A stretch of 15,419 nt of DNA from Bacteroidetes bacterium UBA4009 (GTDB taxonomy: Bacteria; Bacteroidota; Bacteroidia; NS11-12g; UBA9320), in contig DGBH01000004.1 in assembly GCA_002384205.1 (NCBI GenBank), positions 2,236-17,654 on the forward strand, read 5' to 3'. Below the pieces are notes generated by a model, which did no database searches, had not been told where the DNA came from, and worked only from the letters and a program-made list of their open reading frames with translations. The position numbers and the translations under genes were made by a program. This document shows, piece by piece, positions 9,401 through 15,147 of the stretch; the stretch's first letter is position 1; the number at the start of each line of letters is the position of its first letter.

Positions 9401-9478
9401 TTCGTTAGCATTAGAAGATACAAACTCTTGGGTTTGTTCTAACTCTTCTACACCTTTCCAATATTTATTTGAAGACAT
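6401..9478 (-). CDS. actB: Alternative complex III subunit ActB (molybdopterin-oxidoreductase-like plus ferredoxin-like Fe-S protein)
   Basis: The 1025-residue protein fuses a molybdopterin-oxidoreductase-like domain (about 75-700) to a ferredoxin-type Fe-S domain (about 740-1000). A Tat-type motif NRRDFLK occurs at 46-52, unusually about 45 residues in, followed by a hydrophobic run and a lipobox-like LAAC (Cys66). This internal signal is typical of Bacteroidota proteins named TAT-variant-translocated molybdopterin oxidoreductase. Cluster ligands visible are C753/756/759/763, C855/858/863/867, C887/C893/C897 with Thr890 in the fourth position, and C943/946/973/977. Three full motifs plus one with a missing cysteine fit three [4Fe-4S] and one [3Fe-4S] cluster, as reported for ActB. 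In ACIII the large domain is known to lack a molybdenum cofactor. The subunit sits in the periplasm and carries electrons from quinol at ActC to the haems. Confidence 0.96.
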   Translation of the reverse strand: MSSNKYWKGVEELEQTQEFVSSNANEFSEGLPLEKIFSNDDATRANRRDFLKYFGFGLGAVTLAACNKAPIKKAIPYTEKPDNVTPGVPLYYASSSVSNSEGFPVLVKVREGRPIKFEPNKEATYFGGGLDGLGHSAILSLYDTNRLKGAMVAGKTKPVAWADFDKEVIKALSTTTKTIAIVTNGSTSMVTNQAIADFKAKYTNTEVVAYEPISYSGITRANNASFGSAVIPAYNFQNADVVVSFGADFLGTWISPIKFHADYSKNRVPKEGKMSKHFQFESLMSLTGANADVRVPIKMSNVGQHLVALYRELGGATPVNGMETAGNSIKQAAAALKGAQGKALVICGSNNEQDQILVNAINTMLGSYDSTIDITNYYKGQSADEKDFDAFLAKAKTGAYGAVITLEANPAYSHAGSASAFAKIPVRISTAITLDETSETATHIATGLHPLESWDIKQPYNGRFIFSQPTISPVFEGRHAASSLVAFTGIDVKDTEDFSHAYVYTKNVFTSSIGNNFNEAIEKGIVENVATATVPSFNVTTGSIISEISARKKADSELILYQKVGVRDGAYGNTPWAHEMPDPVSKVTWDNYLSVAMADAKANGWDLGDMVAVSTANGKYELPVLIQPGQSKGTFGIALGYGRVLPPEVQNDLKDLGQNVYPLVDMKAGFANYTVSGVTIEKIAGAAKYEFGITQSHYSIEGRDIIREASLEDFKKDPKAGQHIHKPKPITLWEDYDYSKGHHWGMAIDMNTCTGCSACIVSCSIENNVPIVGRDEVRRRREMHWIRIDRYYSFEAPTTKDLSLSIVYGGDQTVKAGEQMSQEKVMEAYAEATEDKATAYDYYENVQVAHQPMMCQHCDNAPCETVCPVLATTHSSEGLNQMTYNRCIGTKYCGNNCPYKVRRFNWFRYNENEKFDYHFSNDLGKMVINPDVTVRSRGVMEKCSFCVQRIQSTKLTAKRENRKINTDEFTTACAQTCPSNAIVFGDLNDANSEIAKLYRDDRSYHVLEELGVKPSVQYLTKIRNK

Positions 9479-9507
9479 GATTTACTTTTTCTGTTTTTAA
9501 TAAATTA

Positions 9508-10434
9508 TTAATAATGACATTTACTACACTCCAACCCTCCGTTTTCAGCAACGGTTACGTAGTCTTTACCTTCTGCTATCATATTTTTATGAACTTCTTC
9601 ATAATATGCATTGTTTTCAGAATCAATGCCACGCTCTCTGTGACAATCAATACACCATCCCATTTGAAGGGTAGAATATTGGTATACTTTATCCATTTCT
9701 TGTATAGGTCCGTGACATGTTTGACACTCAACTTTACCTACTACTACGTGTTGTGAGTGGTTGAAGTATGCCAAATCAGGTAGGTTGTGGATACGCACCC
9801 ATTCAATAGGTTTTTGGTCGTAGCCTTTAATATACTCCATATTGTCACCGTCAAAACCTATAGCATCATATATTTTTTGAATTTCCGGAGAAGTTTTGCC
9901 ATTATACTTTTCGGCTGCCTTAACATATTTGTGGCAATTCATACATGTATTCAGAGAAGGGATACTTGCTGATTTTGATTTTTCTACGGTACTATGACAG
10001 TACTTACAATCTATCTCATACTGACCTGCATGTATTTTGTGTGAAAAATTTATTGGTTGGGTAGGAGAGTATCCTTGTTGTACGCCCACTTCATCCATCC
10101 CAAATTTATATCCAAAACCACCTAATACTACCATAAGAAGTCCTGCGATTACCAATGTAGCAATGGTAGGATTCCATTTTGAAGTGATAGGTTTGATTTT
10201 GCTATCGTAAAATGAAGGTTCAGTCTCGGTTCCAATTTTTTCATTTTGAAGAGCCGTAAGATGCTTTTTGATACCGAATAGCAAAGCGGCGATAGCTGCA
10301 AGTACTACTGATAGAATAACCAACGCTATAAAGGTTGATTCAGAATAAAATGATGACATATTATTTGAAAATGATAAAGTGCTTGAGAATATAAATAAAG
10401 CCGTCAAGGCTATGTGTGTTTTTGATTTATACAT
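9508..10434 (-). CDS. actA: Alternative complex III subunit ActA, pentahaem cytochrome c
   Basis: This is the first gene of the act operon. In 308-residue numbering from the ATG at 10434, five CxxCH haem motifs are visible: CKYCH (143-147), CMNCH (164-168), CQTCH (237-241), CIDCH (261-265) and CSKCH (303-307), the last followed only by a terminal Tyr. A signal-peptide-like N-terminus (MYKSKTHIALTALFIFSS) precedes two hydrophobic segments at about 33-54 and 88-112, so the haem domain is membrane-anchored in the periplasm. The frame stays open to an ATG at 10506, but that extension would add 24 polar residues ahead of the signal and would start upstream of a good promoter element at 10463-10470, so the shorter start is preferred. 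Role: electron relay from ActB Fe-S clusters to the acceptor cytochrome or oxidase. Confidence 0.94.
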   Translation of the reverse strand: MYKSKTHIALTALFIFSSTLSFSNNMSSFYSESTFIALVILSVVLAAIAALLFGIKKHLTALQNEKIGTETEPSFYDSKIKPITSKWNPTIATLVIAGLLMVVLGGFGYKFGMDEVGVQQGYSPTQPINFSHKIHAGQYEIDCKYCHSTVEKSKSASIPSLNTCMNCHKYVKAAEKYNGKTSPEIQKIYDAIGFDGDNMEYIKGYDQKPIEWVRIHNLPDLAYFNHSQHVVVGKVECQTCHGPIQEMDKVYQYSTLQMGWCIDCHRERGIDSENNAYYEEVHKNMIAEGKDYVTVAENGGLECSKCHY

Positions 10435-10462
10435 TTGGTAATGTGCTCTTTCTGGAATGCCG

Positions 10463-10470
10463 CAAATATA
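10463..10470 (-). promoter_or_regulatory. Bacteroidota-type -7 element of the act operon promoter
   Basis: The minus strand reads TATATTTG here, an exact match to the Bacteroidota -7 consensus TAnnTTTG. A transcript starting a few bases downstream would have a leader of roughly 20-25 nt before the actA ATG at 10434. A TTG -33 box at the expected 19-20 nt spacing is not evident; the closest TTG is only 9 nt upstream. Weak -33 boxes can be offset by activators, and two ATTTGAG direct repeats lie just upstream (10482-10488 and 10492-10498). The rest of the 286-bp gap up to 10720 is AT-rich and shows no gene. Confidence 0.55.
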
Positions 10471-10481
10471 TGAACCCTCCA

Positions 10482-10498
10482 ATTTGAGCATATTTGAG
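10482..10498. repeat. Two ATTTGAG direct repeats upstream of the act promoter
   Basis: ATTTGAG occurs at 10482-10488 and again at 10492-10498, exactly 10 bp apart, i.e. on the same face of the helix, and just upstream of the TATATTTG element. This placement is what an activator binding site would show, but short AT-rich repeats are frequent in such DNA and no regulator can be named. Confidence 0.25.
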
Positions 10499-10697
10499 AT
10501 ATGCACATTTTTTCAATTTAGAAGGCTTTCAAATAGGTTTTTAAAATTTATGTAAAACATTGATTTTCATAAAATTAAGCCTTAACATTTTAGAATCACA
10601 TAGTCTATGTTTTTTTTATAAAAACACCAAAATATTTTTTCAAGAAATGTACGCCAATTCGTCGTCGTTTTTTGGAAGTTTGTCTCTCACGTTTATT

Positions 10698-10732
10698 ATA
10701 TCCCGATTGATGAATTTAAATTATTGGGATAT
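10698..10732 (-). terminator. Possible hairpin at the phoH 3' end
   Basis: ATATCCCGAT (10698-10707) pairs with ATTGGGATAT (10723-10732), giving a 10-bp stem with one G-T wobble and a 15-nt loop. It spans the phoH stop codon (10721-10723). On the minus strand it is followed by AATAAACG, without a T-tract, so it may be an RNA 3'-end stabiliser or an inefficient terminator rather than a canonical one. Confidence 0.35.
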
Positions 10733-11665
10733 CGGTTTTGACGTATCATACGCTCTTATAATTTCTTTTACCAATCGATGTCTTACCACGTCATTTTCAT
10801 TCAGTTTTACCATACCTATCCCTTTTACATTTTTAAGTAAATTGAGTGCAGGAGCTAAGCCGCTCTCTATGCGAGCAGGCAAATCTACTTGCGTTAAATC
10901 GCCTGTAACTACCACTTTTGATATGGGGCCCATCCGTGTAAGAAACATTTTTAATTGGGTATTGGTAGCATTCTGACCTTCGTCTAATATAGCGAAGCAA
11001 TTATTAAGCGTTCGGCCCCGCATAAAAGCTAGCGGAGCTACTTCTATGATTCCTTTTTCTATGTATGCTTTAAACTTTTCTGGTGGGATCATGTCTCCCA
11101 AAGCATCGTATAAAGGTCTTAAATAAGGATCTACTTTGTCTTTCATATCTCCTGGCAAAAAACCCAAGCTTTCTCCTGCTTCTACTGCTGGCCTACACAG
11201 AATTATTTTCTTAATTTCTTTGTTTCTTAATGCCCTAACGGCAAGTGCCACAGCGGTATATGTTTTTCCTGTTCCAGCTGGGCCTATGGCAAATACTAAG
11301 TCATTTTGATCGACTAGATCTACCAATTCCTGCTGGTTTTTAGTGCGTGCAGAAATAACTTTACCACTTTGACCGTGTATAATAATACTGCCAACCTCAC
11401 TTTTTTTATTCTCTTCGCCTTCTACTATGCGTTCTATGTCTCCCAAACTCACGGTTTTGTTTATTTTTAAATATTTTATGATAGAATCAACTACTTCTGA
11501 AAATTCATTGAGATCTTTTATTTCCCCTTTTGCGCTAATATTATTTCCTCTACTTGAAAGGTGAAGCGCAGGGAATTGAGATTTAAAGATTTTGAAATAG
11601 CTATTATAAGGTCCAAAAAATCGAGAAGGCTCAATGTCTGTGATTATAAATTTTTTCTCTGCCAA
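10721..11665 (-). CDS. phoH: PhoH-like ATPase (YbeZ family)
   Basis: The 314-residue cytoplasmic protein has an N-terminal region (1-100) of the type found in bacterial YbeZ/PhoH proteins, then a P-loop NTPase domain. Walker A is GPAGTGKT (128-135) and Walker B with its sensor is FAILDEGQN (224-232). The family segments RPAVEAGESLGFLPGDM (158-174), PLYDAL (184-189), MRGRTLNN (215-222), VVVTGDLTQVDLP (251-263) and NDVVRHRLVKEII (291-303) are all intact. The start codon is TTG: no in-frame ATG, GTG or TTG lies upstream before the stop at 11696, the next in-frame ATG is deep inside the domain, and the residues after the TTG match the family N-terminus (FIITDIEPSRFFGP). Family knowledge: an RNA-linked ATPase, often partnered with the endoribonuclease YbeY in rRNA maturation or stress; ybeY is not in this window. 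Confidence 0.95.
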   Translation of the reverse strand: MAEKKFIITDIEPSRFFGPYNSYFKIFKSQFPALHLSSRGNNISAKGEIKDLNEFSEVVDSIIKYLKINKTVSLGDIERIVEGEENKKSEVGSIIIHGQSGKVISARTKNQQELVDLVDQNDLVFAIGPAGTGKTYTAVALAVRALRNKEIKKIILCRPAVEAGESLGFLPGDMKDKVDPYLRPLYDALGDMIPPEKFKAYIEKGIIEVAPLAFMRGRTLNNCFAILDEGQNATNTQLKMFLTRMGPISKVVVTGDLTQVDLPARIESGLAPALNLLKNVKGIGMVKLNENDVVRHRLVKEIIRAYDTSKPISQ

Positions 11666-11732
11666 TGTACTTGATGTAATTGTTACTTTATGTAGTTATT
11701 TTCGTCGGCTAAATTAGCTAAAATCTCAAATA
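11666..11732. promoter_or_regulatory. Divergent promoter region between phoH and the SAM hydrolase-like gene
   Basis: This 67-bp gap must hold signals for both divergent genes unless they share distant promoters. A short palindrome, GCTAAATTAGC (11708-11718), lies in it and could be an operator. One-mismatch versions of the -7 element TAnnTTTG are present: TATTTTCG on the plus strand (11697-11704), and TAATTTAG and AATATTTG on the minus strand (the latter 11727-11734, overlapping the start of the plus gene). None has a well-spaced TTG -33 box. No Shine-Dalgarno sequence is evident before either TTG start codon. Confidence 0.4.
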
Positions 11733-12497
11733 TTGGCGGTACTTACTTTTTTAAGTGATTTCGGGGCAGATTCCCATTATATGGCATCTTTTAGAGGAGC
11801 TATGTACAAGGCCAATTTGCAAATTCCGTTTATTGAAATTACCAGTAGAATAGAACCATTTGATATTGTGGAGGCAGCCTATCTGAGTTCTATGGTATAC
11901 CGAGATTTTTCGGAAGGTAGTATACACATTTTAGCTACCAATGTTGTAGGAACATCGTTTAACGGACACTTGGCCGCTTATTACAATGGACATTATTTCT
12001 TAGCGCCTGATAATGGCATACTTAGTCTAATTTTTGGAGAAAATTTCCGTGATTATTACTTGATACCTACTGAACGATATGAGCAAAAAATACAAAATGT
12101 TTATTTGCCTTTTATCGCGCAACTAGCCGCAGGAAAACAGTTGATAGAAATAGCGCATAAGGCAGATAGTGTTCAGATTAGTACACGAATAACAACGGTA
12201 AATGATGGTTTAGAATTGCGAGGAACCGTTCTTTTTGTGGATCATTTTGGTAATGCATATACCAATATTTCAAAAGAAGAGTTTACAGATTTCACCCGAG
12301 ACTCTGCGTATATAATTAACTTAGGAAAACATACTCATGTGAAAGAAATTTCTAATGATTTTAGTGATGTAAAAGAGGGTGATGAACTTTGTTATTTCTC
12401 AGATCACGGGTACTTGGTGGTTTCTATTAAAAAAAGTAGTGCCGAGCGACTCTTAAACTTCAGGAAGTATAAGCCATTAATAATTCAGAAAGTATGA
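11733..12497 (+). CDS. SAM hydroxide adenosyltransferase family protein (DUF62), catalytic motif altered
   Basis: The 254-residue protein has the two-domain layout of the SAM hydroxide adenosyltransferase/fluorinase superfamily. The N-terminus MAVLTFLSDFGADSHYMASFRG (see residues 1-22) matches the family opening, and PFDIVEAAYL (42-51), APDNGILSLIF (91-101), DGLELRGTVLFVDHFGNAYTNI (158-179) and HGYLVVSI (225-232) follow in order. The start codon is TTG; the first in-frame ATG is residue 17, inside the conserved domain. Family knowledge: characterised members cleave SAM to adenosine and methionine using an Asp-Arg-His set, with Asp and Arg in a VDPGVGxxR-like loop. Here that loop reads ATNVVGTSF (68-76), so Asp and Arg appear replaced by Thr69 and Phe76, while His171 in VDHFGN remains. 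Activity is therefore uncertain. Its stop overlaps the next gene by 4 nt (ATGA). Confidence 0.88.
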   Translation: MAVLTFLSDFGADSHYMASFRGAMYKANLQIPFIEITSRIEPFDIVEAAYLSSMVYRDFSEGSIHILATNVVGTSFNGHLAAYYNGHYFLAPDNGILSLIFGENFRDYYLIPTERYEQKIQNVYLPFIAQLAAGKQLIEIAHKADSVQISTRITTVNDGLELRGTVLFVDHFGNAYTNISKEEFTDFTRDSAYIINLGKHTHVKEISNDFSDVKEGDELCYFSDHGYLVVSIKKSSAERLLNFRKYKPLIIQKV

Positions 12498-12778
12498 TAT
12501 TAAGATTAGTTAAAATGCATTTTAGAGCAGACAAAACAGCTGAATTTTTGCTTTTTTTTGATACCATTAAAGCTAAAATTGAGAAAATGCCTGGTATCGT
12601 AAGTTTAAAACTTTATCAAGACGAAAAAGATCCAAATGTATTATTTACACATAGTACGTGGTTGAACCAGAGTAGCTTAGATAATTATAGACAGTCAGAA
12701 ATCTTTAGGAATATATGGCCAAAAACCAAAGTCTTATTTGCATCTGATCCTATGGCTTGGAGTTTGAAATTAAAGTAA
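12494..12778 (+). CDS. Small ABM-like (dimeric alpha-beta barrel) protein
   Basis: The 94-residue cytoplasmic protein starts at an ATG that overlaps the stop of the preceding gene (ATGA at 12494-12497), so the two are probably translationally coupled. It shows the ABM fold pattern: a first strand MILRLVKMHF, a helix (15-30), KMPGIVSLKLYQDEKDPNVLFTHSTW strands (31-56) and a helix with SLDNYRQSEIFRNIWPKTK (61-79). Relatives include quinol monooxygenases (YgiN) and haem-degrading IsdG-type enzymes, but many small ABM proteins have no known reaction. I see no residue pattern that would pick one function, so it is annotated by fold only. Confidence 0.8.
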   Translation: MILRLVKMHFRADKTAEFLLFFDTIKAKIEKMPGIVSLKLYQDEKDPNVLFTHSTWLNQSSLDNYRQSEIFRNIWPKTKVLFASDPMAWSLKLK

Positions 12779-12795
12779 ATATTATTGTAGTATAA

Positions 12796-15090
12796 ATGAA
12801 ATCATTCATCAAAAGTATAATCATCACCGTTTTAGTAAGTATTTGTGGCATTGCGTCTGCACAATTTGAGAGATTTGAAGAAGCTGTAGAGTCTGGCAAT
12901 TTTAAAAGACTTGAAAAGCTTTGCGAAGATAAAGCAGAGGATAATGAACTTAAAAAGGATCCCCGACTTTATTATTATACAGCTCAAGCTTATGTGGAGC
13001 TTTCTAAGGATGAGTTTTATTTAAGTAAAAATCCTGACGCCGTAAAAAATGCAACTAGAGCTATGTTGAAGGGGTTGAAGAAGGATGATAATAATTCTGC
13101 GGTAGAAGAATTTCTAGGAGTGAGATCTGATGTAGTTATCGCGAATAATAAGGTCGCATTGAGCGAGTATAATTCGAATAAAATGGCAAAAGCAGCTAAT
13201 CTGTTTGCTGAATCATATTCGATAGATACATTGAACAGGTATTCTTACTTTATGGTGGGGAAATGCACGATAGCTGCAGGCGATACCGCTGAGGGAGAGG
13301 TGTATTATCGTAATCTAATTCATTTGTACAATGATGATCTAACGGCAGACAATAACACGGGTGAAAAAGAGATTGATCCGCATACTTATTTTATCAATAA
13401 ATTTTGGGAAGGTGGTAAGCTAGATAGTGCAAAAATTATGATAGCCGACGGTAGAGCTATTTTTGGAAATAATGCTAAACTGAATTTCTACCATAAGAAG
13501 GTCACTCTCGAACAAATAAAAAATATACCGCCAAGTAATCTAATGCTGGAATACGTTCAAGAAGTTCTTCAGTTTTCACCTGCAGACAAGGATTTATTAC
13601 AAAAAGAAAATTCGATTTATATCTTTTTGATAAAGAATAAGTTACAAGAGCCTTCAAAGGTTGAAGGCGATAGTCTAATTAATAAATTTGTAACGGAAAA
13701 AGTTGCTAAGGCCGGACTTACTCAGGCTAATAAAATAGCAGAAGTAGATATTTTCGTTGAGAAAAAACCTGAAAATGTACTTTGGAAATTAGCAGAGTAT
13801 TTTCAATCTAATAGTCATATTGAGGGAGCAAAATTTATTTTGGATAAATATATCGTACTAACTGCACAAAGCACATCAGCTAGTGACTTAGCCTTGCGAT
13901 GGAATGCCATTACCAATTATGCTTTTGATACCAAGGGTTTTGCTTTTGGTGGTTTTGTCTTGCAACAAGCTATATCGAAGTACCCTAACAATAAGGAACT
14001 AAAAGACACACGCACTCAAGCTATAGCTAAAAAAGAAGTGATGGCAACCTCTGTGGAGGAGCAAGGTGCACTATACCTGCTTATGAAAGATGAATATAAG
14101 GCTAATAAAAACGATGAAAGTCTTAAAAAGCTTATCTTGATAAATGATAAATATGTAGGGCAATTGGCAGCAAATAATCGTTTCAGTACGGTGAAAGATG
14201 TTATGAAAGAGCAGATGAGTTATGCTCCGACTAAAGATTACAGCGATAGATTACGCTATTTGGCTAGAGAAGATTTTTATCAAAATTACTTTATGTCTAG
14301 AACAAAAGGGACAGATATAAACGGTAAAGAAATTCAACCATTTACTTGGAATGGTGATAAAGCTACCTGTAACCCAGGAGAAATAGATTTAGAAATTCAA
14401 GAAAAAGTGGCTAATAGAATCAACTATTTTAGAAGAAATGCGGGTCTATCCGAAGTGCTTTTTGATGAAAACACTAATGAGTACTGTCAAAAAGCAGCGC
14501 TTATGATGGACGTTAATAAGGCGTTAGAACATGATCCTCCAGCTACCTGGAGATGCTGGACAAATGAGGGCAATTATGCTGCGAAACATTCATTACTTAT
14601 AAAAGATGCAAATACTAGTATGGCTGTGACCTATATTATGGATGATAAAAGTCCTAGTGCGGGGAATAGAAGATGGTTGCTTTATCCGAATGGCAGAATA
14701 TACGGACACGGGAGTACCAATGATTATGCGGTGATTTGGGCGCTAGATGATAGCGGAGCTACCGACACCACGCAATTTATGGATGTACCTGTTTGTTGGC
14801 CTCCAAAAGGAGATGTGCCACAACTTATGCTTTTAACCAATTGGTCGTTCTCTATCTATAGAGATTTAACAAATGCAAAAGTAGACGTTAAACAGGATGG
14901 GAAGCCATTAGTGGTTAGCGTAGAAAAATTTGTGAGAGGTTACGGGGCACCCACCTTGGTTTTTCAACCTAAGTTTGATAAAACAGCATTACCTGATAAA
15001 AGTAATTTTGATGTTACAGTAACATTGTCAAGCGGACGTAAATATAATTACACTGTACGTACATTCTTCTACGATCCGGCTAGACGGTAA
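12796..15090 (+). CDS. Secreted protein with helical-repeat region and C-terminal CAP/SCP-like domain
   Basis: The 764-residue protein begins with a Sec signal peptide (1-22, cleavage probably after ASA). Residues 23-500 are mostly helical and contain TPR-like stretches, for example ARLYYYTAQAYVEL-like helices near 57-70, KAANLFAESYSID near 132-144 and YSYFMVGKCTIAAGDTAEGEVYYRNL near 149-174. Residues about 528-650 resemble a CAP (SCP/PR-1) domain: an opening helix with ANRINYFRRNAGLSEVLFDE (539-558), CQKAALMMDVNKALEHDPP (564-582), NRRWLLYPNGRIYGHG (624-639) and a following strand. A C-terminal beta-rich segment (about 665-760) ends in FFYDPARR. There is no obvious type IX secretion C-terminal signal. 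The gene lies 17 nt after the ABM gene and may be co-transcribed. Function is unknown; CAP domains in bacteria are extracellular and sometimes bind lipids or glycans. Confidence 0.8.
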   Translation: MKSFIKSIIITVLVSICGIASAQFERFEEAVESGNFKRLEKLCEDKAEDNELKKDPRLYYYTAQAYVELSKDEFYLSKNPDAVKNATRAMLKGLKKDDNNSAVEEFLGVRSDVVIANNKVALSEYNSNKMAKAANLFAESYSIDTLNRYSYFMVGKCTIAAGDTAEGEVYYRNLIHLYNDDLTADNNTGEKEIDPHTYFINKFWEGGKLDSAKIMIADGRAIFGNNAKLNFYHKKVTLEQIKNIPPSNLMLEYVQEVLQFSPADKDLLQKENSIYIFLIKNKLQEPSKVEGDSLINKFVTEKVAKAGLTQANKIAEVDIFVEKKPENVLWKLAEYFQSNSHIEGAKFILDKYIVLTAQSTSASDLALRWNAITNYAFDTKGFAFGGFVLQQAISKYPNNKELKDTRTQAIAKKEVMATSVEEQGALYLLMKDEYKANKNDESLKKLILINDKYVGQLAANNRFSTVKDVMKEQMSYAPTKDYSDRLRYLAREDFYQNYFMSRTKGTDINGKEIQPFTWNGDKATCNPGEIDLEIQEKVANRINYFRRNAGLSEVLFDENTNEYCQKAALMMDVNKALEHDPPATWRCWTNEGNYAAKHSLLIKDANTSMAVTYIMDDKSPSAGNRRWLLYPNGRIYGHGSTNDYAVIWALDDSGATDTTQFMDVPVCWPPKGDVPQLMLLTNWSFSIYRDLTNAKVDVKQDGKPLVVSVEKFVRGYGAPTLVFQPKFDKTALPDKSNFDVTVTLSSGRKYNYTVRTFFYDPARR

Positions 15091-15121
15091 TTGTAATCTT
15101 GCAACCTTTGGTGTAACTTGC

Positions 15122-15141
15122 ACGTCTAAACACACAGACGT
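15122..15141. repeat. Small hairpin in the leader of the last gene
   Basis: ACGTCT (15122-15127) and AGACGT (15136-15141) form a 6-bp stem with an 8-nt loop in the 57-bp gap between the CAP-domain gene and the next ATG at 15148. No T-tract follows, so it is not a standard terminator; it ends 6 nt before the start codon and could affect translation initiation. An imperfect -7 element (AACCTTTG, 15103-15110) lies upstream. Confidence 0.3.
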
Positions 15142-15147
15142 TAGCAA

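Noticed and set aside
6401..9478. ActB considered as a genuine molybdenum enzyme such as a formate dehydrogenase or polysulfide reductase.
   Set aside because: The neighbours (pentahaem ActA, DUF3341 ActD, two NrfD-like subunits and monohaem ActE) define alternative complex III, whose ActB is known to lack the molybdenum cofactor.
10522..10583. Inverted repeat AAGGCTT (10522-10528) / AAGCCTT (10577-10583) in the gap upstream of actA.
   Set aside because: The 48-nt loop makes a stable hairpin unlikely, and a 7-bp match over this distance is expected by chance in AT-rich DNA.
10598..10617. ACATAG-T-CTATGT followed by a run of T on the plus strand, resembling an intrinsic terminator.
   Set aside because: The stem is short and AT-rich, and no plus-strand gene ends here; both neighbouring genes are on the minus strand.
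10560..10976. A 138-codon open frame on the plus strand antisense to the phoH 3' end.
   Set aside because: More than half overlaps the confidently identified phoH in antisense, the product has no recognisable domain, and the 5' part is AT-rich intergenic DNA giving Phe/Ile/Leu-rich sequence.
11733..12497. SAM-dependent fluorinase or chlorinase as the annotation for the DUF62 protein.
   Set aside because: Halogenases of this superfamily are rare. I see no feature specific to them here, and the nearby genes do not suggest halometabolite synthesis.
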